Of a stretch of 36,977 nucleotides of DNA, positions 15,474 through 22,641 are shown piece by piece. The position numbers and the translations under genes are program-made. The notes beneath the pieces were generated by a model. The model was not told the origin of the DNA, made no database searches, and worked only from the letters and a program-made list of their open reading frames with translations. How positions within the stretch are numbered: the first letter of the stretch is position 1; each line of letters begins with the position of its first letter. The DNA is from Bacteroidales bacterium (GTDB lineage: Bacteria > Bacteroidota > Bacteroidia > Bacteroidales > FEN-979), in assembly GCA_014860625.1 (NCBI GenBank), contig JACZJJ010000138.1, positions 1 to 36,977 of the forward strand. The letters are read 5' to 3'.

Positions 15474-16573
15474 TTTAAATATTTTTCTTTAACCCTTTCC
15501 CACTCCGGGAGGTCGTTGTAGTGCCACTTTTTAATAACGACCCCTTCCTTCAAAAGAATCAGACCTGGATTTGATCGGATCATACTTTTCAGCACCACAT
15601 CGTCGGAATTGTAGAACTCGAAATCAATGCCCGTTTCAGCGTTGTATACCTTGATCTCTTCCGGAAGAGTTCCGGTGAGACCAATGAATGAGTATCCTGC
15701 TTCGGAGGCATCTTCTGAAAGGAGATTTAGCCGTTGCATCGCTTCTACGTTTGCCTGGTCCAGGTTGTATGCTACAGCAATAAAATGGTAGTCCGGGATA
15801 TTCAGAATGCTCTGCGCCAGGTCGTTCCCCAAGGTGTCTTCGATCATCAGCGTCATGGCATCCTGGTTCGGATCTACTACACGCTGACTGACAAAAATCC
15901 AGTCGGCCAGCCAGGTTGAGTCGTTCCAGGGATAATTGGGATTCAGAAATTCCTCTTTTTCACCGGTATACCTGTTCTTGTACGTGACAAAAAACTCCAT
16001 CGGTTTGTCATTGAGTTTATTGATCTGAGTTCCTGTTTTCCAATCCCTGAAGTCGATAATTGGCAGATGCCAGAGACAATACAGCGTGAGTCCTGTAAAA
16101 AGAATCGTCACGGATGCCAGGACAAGAACATCTCCTGATGGCCGCAAGATGCTTCTGTATTTTCTTCTCCAGAGAAAGATCGGAACCACCATTGTCATCA
16201 GCACAACATTCTTGATGAACGTTTCAGTATTTGTCATCTTGATGGCATCCCCGAAACAACCGCAATCGGCGACCAGGTTGTAGAAGGCATCAAAAAAGGT
16301 GAGGATGGTGAAGTAAGTCATCATGGGAAGCAAGACCCAGGCGCTTTTTTTAATCCAGAGATTGAAGAGCAGACTGATCCCCAGCATAAATTCAACCACA
16401 CAAAGGAAAATGGTCAACGGAAGAGCCAGGTCATTTGCCCATTCTGTTCCGAATGCAAGGAAGTAGTCCTGCATCCGGTAGACAGTTCCCAGTGGATCAA
16501 CACCCTTCACGAAACCGGAAAAGATGAATACAATCCCAACGATGATCCGGAAGAGGTTTCTAACGATCTTCAT
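15470..16573 (-). CDS. BT_3928-type DoxX-like membrane protein with C-terminal thioredoxin-like region
   Basis: A conserved Bacteroidota protein of 367 residues. The first 145 residues hold four membrane helices of the DoxX/MauE type, with the motif CGCFG (Cys104, Cys106) that MauE-like proteins use near a redox site. A further membrane helix (about 148-170) leads into a C-terminal domain ending PGLILLKEGVVIKKWHYNDLPEWERV, which has thioredoxin-fold texture but no CxxC. The role is probably in envelope redox chemistry, but the substrate is not known. The start overlaps the end of the DUF1599 gene by 14 bases, so the two are cotranslated. The stop codon lies inside a heptad array. Confidence 0.9.
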   Translation of the reverse strand: MKIVRNLFRIIVGIVFIFSGFVKGVDPLGTVYRMQDYFLAFGTEWANDLALPLTIFLCVVEFMLGISLLFNLWIKKSAWVLLPMMTYFTILTFFDAFYNLVADCGCFGDAIKMTNTETFIKNVVLMTMVVPIFLWRRKYRSILRPSGDVLVLASVTILFTGLTLYCLWHLPIIDFRDWKTGTQINKLNDKPMEFFVTYKNRYTGEKEEFLNPNYPWNDSTWLADWIFVSQRVVDPNQDAMTLMIEDTLGNDLAQSILNIPDYHFIAVAYNLDQANVEAMQRLNLLSEDASEAGYSFIGLTGTLPEEIKVYNAETGIDFEFYNSDDVVLKSMIRSNPGLILLKEGVVIKKWHYNDLPEWERVKEKYLN

Positions 16574-17117
16574 AGTCGAGTTTGATTAGAGCAAATGCAG
16601 CATAATTGATAATATCGTAATAATTGGCATCGATTCCCTCTGAGATGAATGTCTTTCCCAGGTTATCCTCGATCTGTTTTACCCTCATCAGCTTCATCAG
16701 GATGATATCGGTAAGAGAACCCAACCGCATATTTCTCCAGGCTTCGCCGTAGTCGTGATTCTTATTGAGCATCAGTTCTTTTGCAGCGAGTACATAACTA
16801 TCGTACAGTATTTCTCCTTCCTCAGGGGAAAGGTTCTCCTGGGTTTCAATGGCACCCAACTCCAGCTGGATCAATGCAATCACAGAATAATTTACAATAC
16901 CTATAAATTCCGACCTGATGCCCTCATTTATTTTCTGGGTCCCCTTGGTATCAATACTCCGGATCCGCTGTGCTTTGATATATACCTGATCGGTGATCGA
17001 AGGGATGCGGAGGATCCGCCAAGCTGTACCGTAATCCTTCAGTTTCATCAGGAAAACCTCACGGCAGGATTGAATGACTGAGTCAAACTGGGTAGAAGTT
17101 TTTTGAATATCATCCAT
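16560..17117 (-). CDS. DUF1599 domain protein
   Basis: A 185-residue protein containing two copies of the same module, each with KDYGTAWRxLRxPSxTDxxxxKxxRI-like residues (about 28-60 and 122-150; the second reads DYGEAWRNMRLGSLTDIILM). This matches DUF1599, which has been linked to nucleotide-modification systems by domain collections; its activity is not established. I use ATG 17117 because the longer frame starts at a TTG (17153) with no supporting context. It overlaps the BT_3928-like gene by 14 bases and is divergent from folP. Confidence 0.88.
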   Translation of the reverse strand: MDDIQKTSTQFDSVIQSCREVFLMKLKDYGTAWRILRIPSITDQVYIKAQRIRSIDTKGTQKINEGIRSEFIGIVNYSVIALIQLELGAIETQENLSPEEGEILYDSYVLAAKELMLNKNHDYGEAWRNMRLGSLTDIILMKLMRVKQIEDNLGKTFISEGIDANYYDIINYAAFALIKLDYEDR

Positions 17118-17161
17118 TGAGCGAGTTCTCTTAAAGCGGTTAAAATTAATCAAATTTGGCT

Positions 17162-17190
17162 TATCGTGTACCTCATATCGTGTATCTTTG
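17162..17190 (+). promoter_or_regulatory. folP -7 box in phase with a heptad repeat
   Basis: The -7 box TATCTTTG (17183-17190) is preceded without a gap by TATCGTG (17162-17168), TACCTCA and TATCGTG (17176-17182). The box therefore looks like the next 7-base unit of a short array. It lies 73 bases before the folP ATG. Confidence 0.55.
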
Positions 17191-17210
17191 GAGCTAAATA
17201 CAAATATAAA

Positions 17211-17257
17211 ATAGCGAAATAGCGAAATAGCGAAATAGCGAAATCTAAAATCTAAAA
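17211..17257. repeat. Octanucleotide array ATAGCGAA x4, then ATCTAAA x2
   Basis: Four exact copies of an 8-base unit (17211-17242) are followed by two copies of ATCTAAA, ending six bases before the folP ATG. The array forms most of the folP leader. The same 8-base unit (as GAAATAGC) forms the array at 26515-26546. Confidence 0.95.
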
Positions 17258-17263
17258 TATTTT

Positions 17264-18088
17264 ATGGTTCTTGCTTTTAACGGAAAACAGTTAGATATCA
17301 GTTCTCCGAAGGTGATGGGGATTCTGAACATTACTCCCGACTCGTTTTTCGATCCGGGGCATTACTCTTCTATTGATCTGCAGCTAAGAAGGGTTGAGCA
17401 AATGTTAGACGAGGGGGCAGAAATCATCGATATCGGAGCTGTCTCTACACGCCCGGGCGCAGAAAAGATTCCTGCATCCGAAGAGGTTGCCCGGCTGATT
17501 CCGTCGCTCATTGCAGTCAGGCAGAAGTTTCCTGAATGCTTTCTGTCCGTAGACACCTTCCAACCCGTGGTTGTCCGTGAAGCTGTTGCCCATGGAGCAG
17601 ACATGATCAATGATATTTTTGGAGGAAGGTTTGCAGGAGATATGATGGAGACAATTGCCGGACTGAATGTTCCCTATATCCTGATGCATATGAAAGGGGT
17701 TCCCGGAACGATGCAGGTAGACCCGCAGTATCAGGATGTAGTGGCAGAGGTTGCCTATTTTTTTCATCAGCAAACAGAGAAGCTGCGGGCACTGGGAGCC
17801 AGCCAGACCATGATTGATCCCGGGTTTGGGTTCGGGAAAACCGCGGCCCATAATTTTGAACTCCTCGACCGGCTTCAGGAATTCAAAAACCTTGGTTTTC
17901 CCATCGTTGTGGGATTCTCCAGGAAGTCGATGATCCAGAAAACATTGGGCGTGCCGGTTGATGATGCGCTCAACGGAACTACTGTATTAAATACCATTGC
18001 ACTGCAAAAAGGAGCCTCCATCCTCAGGGTACATGATGTGAAGGAGGCTGTGGAGGCTGTTAAGTTGGTGGCAGCAGTTGGGGGATAA
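17264..18088 (+). CDS. folP: Dihydropteroate synthase
   Basis: Condenses 6-hydroxymethyl-7,8-dihydropterin diphosphate with p-aminobenzoate in folate synthesis; the target of sulfonamides. The 274-residue TIM barrel shows the family motifs in order: GILNITPDSFFDPG near residue 20, DIGAVSTRPGAE near 60, the SVDTF strand near 97, the IDPGFGFGK phosphate loop near 185 and GFSRKSMIQ near 215. It ends with LRVHDVKEAVEAV. It is first in a rightward pair with the diadenylate cyclase gene, an arrangement common in Bacteroidota, although a separate -7 box follows its stop codon. Confidence 0.97.
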   Translation: MVLAFNGKQLDISSPKVMGILNITPDSFFDPGHYSSIDLQLRRVEQMLDEGAEIIDIGAVSTRPGAEKIPASEEVARLIPSLIAVRQKFPECFLSVDTFQPVVVREAVAHGADMINDIFGGRFAGDMMETIAGLNVPYILMHMKGVPGTMQVDPQYQDVVAEVAYFFHQQTEKLRALGASQTMIDPGFGFGKTAAHNFELLDRLQEFKNLGFPIVVGFSRKSMIQKTLGVPVDDALNGTTVLNTIALQKGASILRVHDVKEAVEAVKLVAAVGG

Positions 18089-18093
18089 TTGCG

Positions 18094-18101
18094 TACTTTT
18101 G
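18094..18101 (+). promoter_or_regulatory. -7 box for the diadenylate cyclase gene
   Basis: TACTTTTG begins five bases after the folP stop and 45 bases before the proposed TTG start at 18146. Between them is a nine-codon reading frame (ATG 18112 to TAA 18141) that ends four bases before the TTG. Confidence 0.5.
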
Positions 18102-18145
18102 CAGCGGTGGTATGGTGACTATTTCTTATTTCTTAAAATAACACG

Positions 18146-18937
18146 TTGGTAGTTTTGGATTCTCTTTTCTCCCTCCGTATTGTGGATGTTATTGACATCC
18201 TGCTTTTTGCTGTACTTCTTTATGAGATTTACAACATCGTAAAGGGGACGGCTGCCATAAAGATCTTCATCGGAATCATTGCCATTTTTATCATCTGGAA
18301 GATTGTGAGAGCACTCCAGATGCCTCTTCTCAGTGAAATTCTGGGTCAGTTCATCAGTGTTGGCGTGATTGCCCTGGTTGTCGTGTTTCAGCCCGAAATC
18401 CGGCAGTTCCTGCTGATGGTTGGCAATACCAAAATCATCCGGGGCCATCGGAGGAGAATCCTTTTCTGGAAATACAATCTGAATACGGGTGTGAATCTCG
18501 ACCTCGATAAAATCGTAAAAGCCTGCAAACGGTTGGCCGACATGAAAACCGGGGCGTTGATCGTAATCGCCCGGGAAAATGAGCTTACTCCCTATGTGGA
18601 GACGGGTCAGACCGTGGATGCGAAAATCTCAGATCTGCTTATCGAGACGATCTTTTTCAAAAACAGTCCTCTCCACGACGGGGCTTTGATCATCGTACAC
18701 GATTCGATCAAAGCCGCCCGTTGCATCCTTCCGGTCTCAAACAAGGCAGACATCCCTACATCCTGCGGTTTACGACACAGAGCCGCAGTAGGGCTTACCG
18801 AGAAAACGGATGCCATTGCAATTATCGTCTCAGAGGAGAGTGGTGAAATATCCTATAGCCTTGAAGGGACTCTCTACAAGAACATCAAGCCAGTTCATCT
18901 GAAAGAGATAGTGGAGGAACTGTTGAAGGAAAAGTAA
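18146..18937 (+). CDS. cdaA: Diadenylate cyclase, CdaA type (c-di-AMP synthase)
   Basis: Joins two ATP molecules into cyclic di-AMP, a second messenger for potassium and osmotic balance. The N-terminal 80 residues hold three membrane helices (DILLFAVLLYEIYN; IFIGIIAIFIIWKIV; FISVGVIALVVVFQ). The DAC domain follows, with catalytic DGA at residues 178-180 (SPLHDGALII) and RHR at 210-212 (CGLRHRAAVG), both intact. The 263-residue length is typical for CdaA. No ATG is suitably placed; TTG 18146 (or TTG 18155) is the only upstream choice consistent with a complete first helix, and a tiny reading frame lies just ahead of it. It follows folP and converges on the TPR lipoprotein gene, with heptad repeats in the gap. 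Confidence 0.94.
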   Translation: MVVLDSLFSLRIVDVIDILLFAVLLYEIYNIVKGTAAIKIFIGIIAIFIIWKIVRALQMPLLSEILGQFISVGVIALVVVFQPEIRQFLLMVGNTKIIRGHRRRILFWKYNLNTGVNLDLDKIVKACKRLADMKTGALIVIARENELTPYVETGQTVDAKISDLLIETIFFKNSPLHDGALIIVHDSIKAARCILPVSNKADIPTSCGLRHRAAVGLTEKTDAIAIIVSEESGEISYSLEGTLYKNIKPVHLKEIVEELLKEK

Positions 18938-18942
18938 AAAGG

Positions 18943-18985
18943 AAGAGGTAAGAGGTTTATCCAGTCATCCGGCATCCGGCATCTA
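18943..18985. repeat. Two short heptad arrays between cdaA and the TPR lipoprotein gene
   Basis: Plus-strand GGAAGAGGTAAGAGGT (18941-18956) holds two units of the AGAGGTA family. It is followed by complements of CTGGATA, CGGATGA, CGGATGC and TAGATGC reaching 18985. The last unit carries the TAG stop codon of the leftward lipoprotein gene (18985-18983). The whole 45-base convergent gap is thus repeat sequence. Confidence 0.85.
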
Positions 18986-19504
18986 TTTTATCCCGCTCTG
19001 GTTTGCTTCAAATTCCTGGATCATCTGCTCCGGGGTCTTCCCAAGATTGTTAATTGAGGCCTGCGCATCGTCGGCAAAATCGTGATCGGGATAGGTGTCA
19101 ATAAAAATCTGATAGGTTGCACGGGCCTTATCGATATCACCCAGCACGTTCTCCTCCACATATCCCTTGAAGAACAAGCAAAGAGGTGCTTTCTCAAAGT
19201 CGGGATAAGACTCAATGATCTGATCGAAAAGGGCAATCGAGCCAGGTCCGTTCTGAAGGTTCATTGTCATGGAAGCTGCTTTGAAAAGATAGTTCGGTGA
19301 GAGTGAATCGTTTGGGTATGCAGCTGCAAAATCCCTGTACATCTGGATCAGAGAATCTGCTCCGGCACGTGAGAAGCCTGCTTCAGAGGTAAACATCCGA
19401 TTTTCCATCGCTGTAATCCGCTCTTCTGTCTGGTTTTTCGACGGCCCACAGGAGGAGATGAACCCAACCAGAGCGAAAATTAAAATATATCCTGTTTTTT
19501 TCAT
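18983..19504 (-). CDS. TPR-like lipoprotein (tetratricopeptide, BamD/YbgF-like)
   Basis: A 173-residue lipoprotein: hydrophobic signal then ISSC with the lipidated Cys19. The mature part is a run of helical hairpins with tetratricopeptide character (YPNDSLSPNYLFKAASM, YPDFEKAPLCLFFKGYV, YPDHDFADDAQASINNLG), a pattern seen in BamD- and YbgF-type proteins. The function is not established; it is probably an outer-membrane-anchored adaptor. The start at 19504 was preferred because it places the signal at the N-terminus; 19528 is possible. It is the last gene of ruvX-def-TPR, an order seen in other Bacteroidota. Its stop codon lies in a heptad array. Confidence 0.85.
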   Translation of the reverse strand: MKKTGYILIFALVGFISSCGPSKNQTEERITAMENRMFTSEAGFSRAGADSLIQMYRDFAAAYPNDSLSPNYLFKAASMTMNLQNGPGSIALFDQIIESYPDFEKAPLCLFFKGYVEENVLGDIDKARATYQIFIDTYPDHDFADDAQASINNLGKTPEQMIQEFEANQSGIK

Positions 19505-19532
19505 TGAGAAGTCATTTATTGGAATCATTTCC

Positions 19533-19590
19533 GTATTTCGTATTTCCGTATTTCGTCTTACCTCTTACCTCTTACCTCTTACCTCTTTTT
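19533..19590. repeat. Two heptad arrays between def and the TPR lipoprotein gene
   Basis: GTATTTC occurs three times (19533-19539, 19540-19546, 19548-19554, one extra C). It is followed by four exact CTTACCT units (19557-19584) and a degenerate unit. On the minus strand the second array is AGGTAAG x4; it encodes the last residues of def (KRGKR) and supplies its TAA stop (19574-19572). Confidence 0.92.
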
Positions 19591-20147
19591 ATCCCTGGAA
19601 AGATCATCTTATAATGGACCTCCACATTCCCTTCTGCGATCTCCTTCAGACGTCGTTTCAGCAGCATCTTTTTCAGCGGACTGATCCGGTCGGCCATCGT
19701 GACCCCTTCGATGTGATCGTATTCATGCTGGATGATCCTCGCCAGGATTCCTTCATAACGCTCGTCGTGCTCCTGAAATTGTTCATCAAGGTAACGAATA
19801 TGGATCACTGATTTCCGCAGGATATCTTCATGCAGTCCGGGGAAACTCAGGCACCCTTCGTTGTGAATGTCCTCCTCCCCCTCTTCCATGTATATCTCTG
19901 CATTGATGAATGTCTTCTTAAATCCGGCAGCCTCAGGATGGTGGTGCTGTGACAATGCCGTTGCATCGATGACAAAAAGCCGGACTGAACGGTTGACCTG
20001 TGGTGCGGCCAATCCAACCCCGTCAGCATGGTACATCGTTTCCCACATATCGGCCAGAAATGTCTCAACCCCGGGGTAATCGGGCGTGATCTCTTCAGCA
20101 ACTTTTTTCAGGACAGCATGCGGATATGCGACGATGGGGAGTAACAT
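19572..20147 (-). CDS. def: Peptide deformylase
   Basis: Removes the formyl group from the initiator methionine of new proteins using a metal ion (usually Fe2+). All three motifs are intact: GVGLAAPQ at residues 43-50, EGCLS at 97-101 with ligand Cys99, and HEYDH at 141-145 with ligands His141, His145 and the catalytic Glu142. At 191 residues it is a normal type I enzyme. The last few residues (KRGKR) come from a heptad array that also provides the stop. The gap to ruvX upstream is entirely heptad repeat. It lies in the operon ruvX-def-TPR lipoprotein. Confidence 0.97.
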   Translation of the reverse strand: MLLPIVAYPHAVLKKVAEEITPDYPGVETFLADMWETMYHADGVGLAAPQVNRSVRLFVIDATALSQHHHPEAAGFKKTFINAEIYMEEGEEDIHNEGCLSFPGLHEDILRKSVIHIRYLDEQFQEHDERYEGILARIIQHEYDHIEGVTMADRISPLKKMLLKRRLKEIAEGNVEVHYKMIFPGIKRGKR

Positions 20148-20148
20148 G

Positions 20149-20190
20149 GTTTCGGGTTTCGGGTTTCGGGTTTCGGGTTTCGGGTTTAGC
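20149..20190. repeat. Heptad array GTTTCGG x5 filling the ruvX-def spacer
   Basis: Five exact units (20149-20183) and a degenerate sixth (GTTTAGC, 20184-20190). The degenerate unit carries the TAA stop codon of ruvX (20188-20186). The array ends one base before the def start codon (20147). On the minus strand the unit is CCGAAAC; the same unit type appears at 36963-36977. Confidence 0.95.
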
Positions 20191-20608
20191 TTTTAAATGC
20201 TTGCGATTCAAGGTATGATTGCAGGATAAGGGTAGCACTAACGGCATCAACAAGTGCTTTATTTTGACGGTCCTTTTTTTTCGCTCCTGCTTCCAGAATA
20301 GCCCGTGAAGCCATCAGGGAGGTAAATCGTTCATCATACCGCTCGATCCTGATATCGGGGAAGCTCTTTGTTAAATTCCTGACAAACGGGGCTATAAACC
20401 GTTCTGATTCGGAAGGACGGTTTGCCATATCTTTCGGTTCTCCAATCACGAAACACTCTACTGTATTATCCTTGAGATACCGTTTCAGATAAGTCATCAC
20501 ATCGGCAGCATGAACGGTACCCAGAGCAGTAGCAATGATTTTCAATTCATCGGTAACTGCGAGTCCTACCCGTTTGCGTCCATAATCGATTGCAAGTATT
20601 CTTCCCAT
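20186..20608 (-). CDS. ruvX: RuvX/YqgF family nuclease (pre-16S rRNA processing / putative Holliday junction resolvase)
   Basis: A small RNase H-fold protein implicated in 16S rRNA 5'-end maturation and annotated as a putative Holliday junction resolvase. It is 140 residues from ATG 20608, the family length. The open frame runs to 20674 but would include the promoter. The first catalytic Asp is in ILAIDYGRKRVGLAV (Asp7). FVIGEPKDMANRPSES is the second strand region, ERYDERFTSLMA carries Asp/Glu, and the final Asp is in KALVDAVSATLILQSYL. It leads the leftward operon with def and a TPR lipoprotein and is divergent from dapD. Confidence 0.95.
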   Translation of the reverse strand: MGRILAIDYGRKRVGLAVTDELKIIATALGTVHAADVMTYLKRYLKDNTVECFVIGEPKDMANRPSESERFIAPFVRNLTKSFPDIRIERYDERFTSLMASRAILEAGAKKKDRQNKALVDAVSATLILQSYLESQAFKS

Positions 20609-20622
20609 ATGCTTGAGGCATG

Positions 20623-20630
20623 CAAAGGTA
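20623..20630 (-). promoter_or_regulatory. -7 box for ruvX-def-TPR operon
   Basis: TACCTTTG on the minus strand, 14 bases upstream of the ruvX ATG at 20608, implying a short leader. It supports ATG 20608 over the upstream start at 20674. Confidence 0.6.
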
Positions 20631-20650
20631 AGAAATTCATTTTTTTTAGC

Positions 20651-20658
20651 TACTTTTG
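20651..20658 (+). promoter_or_regulatory. -7 box for dapD
   Basis: TACTTTTG, a full match, 18 bases before the dapD ATG at 20677 and 20 bases from the opposing ruvX box. Confidence 0.6.
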
Positions 20659-20676
20659 ACTGATTAAAACGCATTT

Positions 20677-21495
20677 ATGACTGAGGATATCAGATCTCTC
20701 ATTGAGAAAGCCTGGGAAGATAGGGAAATGCTGAAACAGGAGGAGACCCGGCAGGCGATCAGGCTTGTTATTGATCTACTTGACAAGGGTAAGCTTCGTG
20801 TTGCCGACTATTCCGGAGCTGAATGGGTTACATTTGACTGGATCAAAAAGGGTGTGATTCTCTATTTTCTTATCCAGAAGATGGAAACCATTCAGGTGGA
20901 TCCCTTTGAATACTACGACAAAATTCCTCTGAAGAAAGACTACGGGAGGCTTGGCGTGCGGGTGGTGCCACCAGCAGTAGCCCGCTACGGCTCCTTCATA
21001 GCCGATGGTGTTGTGATGATGCCGTCCTACATCAACATCGGAGCTTATGTAGATCGGGGAACCATGGTAGATACATGGACCACAGTAGGATCATGTGCAC
21101 AGATTGGCAAAAACGTCCATCTCAGCGGAGGAGTCGGTATCGGGGGTGTACTGGAACCCGTTCAGGCAGCTCCTGTGATCATAGAAGACGACTGTTTCAT
21201 CGGGTCCCGCTCCATTATTGTGGAAGGCGTCCGTATTGAACGGGAAGCTGTTTTGGGAGCCAATGTCGTATTGACATCCTCCACCCGGATCATGGATGTT
21301 TCCGGGAGTGAGCCTCTCGAGATCAGGGGGTATATCCCTCCCCGTTCCGTCGTCATTCCAGGCTCGTATACAAAATCTTTCCCGGCAGGTGATTTTCAGG
21401 TAGCCTGTGCTCTGATTATCGGTAAGCGGAAGGAGTCAACCGACCGCAAAACATCCTTAAACCAGGCACTCAGGGAGTTCGACGTTCCGGTATGA
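20677..21495 (+). CDS. dapD: 2,3,4,5-tetrahydropyridine-2,6-dicarboxylate N-succinyltransferase
   Basis: Succinylates tetrahydrodipicolinate in the succinylase branch of the diaminopimelate/lysine pathway, which feeds peptidoglycan. The 272-residue protein has an N-terminal helical domain and then a left-handed beta-helix made of hexapeptide repeats (VVPPAVARYGSFIADGVVMM, INIGAYVDRGTMVDTWTTVG, GVGIGGVLEPVQAAPVIIED), which are diagnostic of DapD. The motif GSYTKSFPAGDF lies near the C-terminus. Its TGA overlaps the ATG of the next gene (ATGA, 21492-21495), implying coupled translation with the glycosyltransferase. Confidence 0.96.
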   Translation: MTEDIRSLIEKAWEDREMLKQEETRQAIRLVIDLLDKGKLRVADYSGAEWVTFDWIKKGVILYFLIQKMETIQVDPFEYYDKIPLKKDYGRLGVRVVPPAVARYGSFIADGVVMMPSYINIGAYVDRGTMVDTWTTVGSCAQIGKNVHLSGGVGIGGVLEPVQAAPVIIEDDCFIGSRSIIVEGVRIEREAVLGANVVLTSSTRIMDVSGSEPLEIRGYIPPRSVVIPGSYTKSFPAGDFQVACALIIGKRKESTDRKTSLNQALREFDVPV

Positions 21496-22565
21496 GAAAG
21501 ATCCTGGTTATCCAAACAGCCTCTATTGGAGATGTGATCCTCGCCACAGCCCTTCTGGAGAAACTTCATCGTTTCTATCCGGATGCCGAAATCGATTTTC
21601 TCATAAAAAAAGGGATGGAATCCCTCTTCGAAGGGCATCCGTTCATTCATCAACTCCTTTTATGGGATAAAAGAGTAAAATACTCCAGCTTATTAAAATT
21701 GCTTGGTGAGGTCCGCCGGAAGAAGTATGACCTGGTGATCAATCTTCAGCGGTTTACACTAACCGGCATCACGACAGCCCTCTCCGGAGCAAAATCCACA
21801 ATTGGATTCGATAAAAACCCCCTCTCGTGGGCCTTCAGCCATAAGATTCAACATGAAATAGCCCGTGGAATTCATGAGACAGAACGGAATCAAAGACTGA
21901 TCGAAGAATTGACTGATGAAACACCGGAGAAGCCGAGGCTGTATCCTATAGCGATGCGCGATGTACGATACGCGATGCGCGATATAAAAACTCCCAATTC
22001 AAAATCGCACATCCCGGATCCTGGATCCCGGATCTATTATACCATCTCCCCAGCCTCATTGTGGTTCACCAAGCAGTTTCCTGCCGAAAGGTGGGCGGAG
22101 CTGATCAGGGAAATGCCGGAAGAAGCAACAGTGTATCTACTGGGGTCGAAGGCTGATTTTGAACTGTGTGAAAGAATCAGAGAACAGGGTCAATGGTCGG
22201 GGGTCGAAGGTCAAGCGTCAGTAAGTCAGGAGTTTCTATCCAGTCATCCAGTCATCCAGAATCTTGCCGGACAACTGACCCTCCTCCAATCCGCCGCCCT
22301 GATGAAACGTGCGAAGATGAATTTTACCAACGACTCCGCCCCTATGCATCTGGCCTCTGCCGTGAACGCTCCCGTTACGGTGATCTATTGTTCCACTGTA
22401 CCTGATTTCGGGTTTGGCCCTCTTTCAGACAACAGCGCCATCGTGGAAGTTCAAGAGAAATTATCCTGCAGGCCTTGTGGATTGCACGGAAAGAACACAT
22501 GTCCGGAGATCCATTTCAAGTGCGCCATGGATATAGATCTGAAAAATCTGACATCAAGATTCTAA
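21492..22565 (+). CDS. Glycosyltransferase family 9 (heptosyltransferase-like), carrying repeat-derived insertions
   Basis: A GT-B fold enzyme of the ADP-heptose:LPS heptosyltransferase family, probably adding a sugar to LPS core. The N-terminus KILVIQTASIGDVILATALLEKL and the C-terminal donor site FTNDSAPMHLASAVNAPVTVIYC are characteristic. The segment after RLYP normally leads quickly into a TISPxSxWFTKQFP strand. Here about 28 extra residues (about 154-182, IAMRDVRYAMRDIK... to DPGSR) intervene, encoded by heptad arrays at 21951-21985 and 22013-22033. A second extra segment (about 233-256) is encoded by arrays at 22188-22256. Both fall at expected surface loops and the frame is preserved, so the protein may still work. 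It is translationally coupled to dapD. Confidence 0.88.
   Translation: MRKILVIQTASIGDVILATALLEKLHRFYPDAEIDFLIKKGMESLFEGHPFIHQLLLWDKRVKYSSLLKLLGEVRRKKYDLVINLQRFTLTGITTALSGAKSTIGFDKNPLSWAFSHKIQHEIARGIHETERNQRLIEELTDETPEKPRLYPIAMRDVRYAMRDIKTPNSKSHIPDPGSRIYYTISPASLWFTKQFPAERWAELIREMPEEATVYLLGSKADFELCERIREQGQWSGVEGQASVSQEFLSSHPVIQNLAGQLTLLQSAALMKRAKMNFTNDSAPMHLASAVNAPVTVIYCSTVPDFGFGPLSDNSAIVEVQEKLSCRPCGLHGKNTCPEIHFKCAMDIDLKNLTSRF
21951..22033. repeat. Heptad arrays inside the family 9 glycosyltransferase, first site
   Basis: Five units GCGATGC, GCGATGT, ACGATAC, GCGATGC, GCGATAT (21951-21985) give the peptide period AMRDVRY/AMRD. After a 27-base gap come CCCGGAT, CCTGGAT, CCCGGAT (22013-22033). 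Confidence 0.9.
22188..22258. repeat. Heptad/octad arrays inside the family 9 glycosyltransferase, second site
   Basis: Five 7-base units GGTCAAT, GGTCGGG, GGTCGAA, GGTCAAG, CGTCAGT (22188-22222) are followed, 18 bases on, by CAGTCATC twice and a partial third copy (22241-22258). Confidence 0.85.
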
Positions 22566-22614
22566 GATTCCATGAAAGTTATCAATTTCGCATGCATATA
22601 TCCACACTATTCCA

Positions 22615-22622
22615 TATATTTG
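22615..22622 (+). promoter_or_regulatory. -7 box for the YrdC/Sua5 gene
   Basis: TATATTTG, a full match, 19 bases before the ATG at 22642. Confidence 0.6.
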
Positions 22623-22641
22623 TACAAAAATTGTGATTGAG

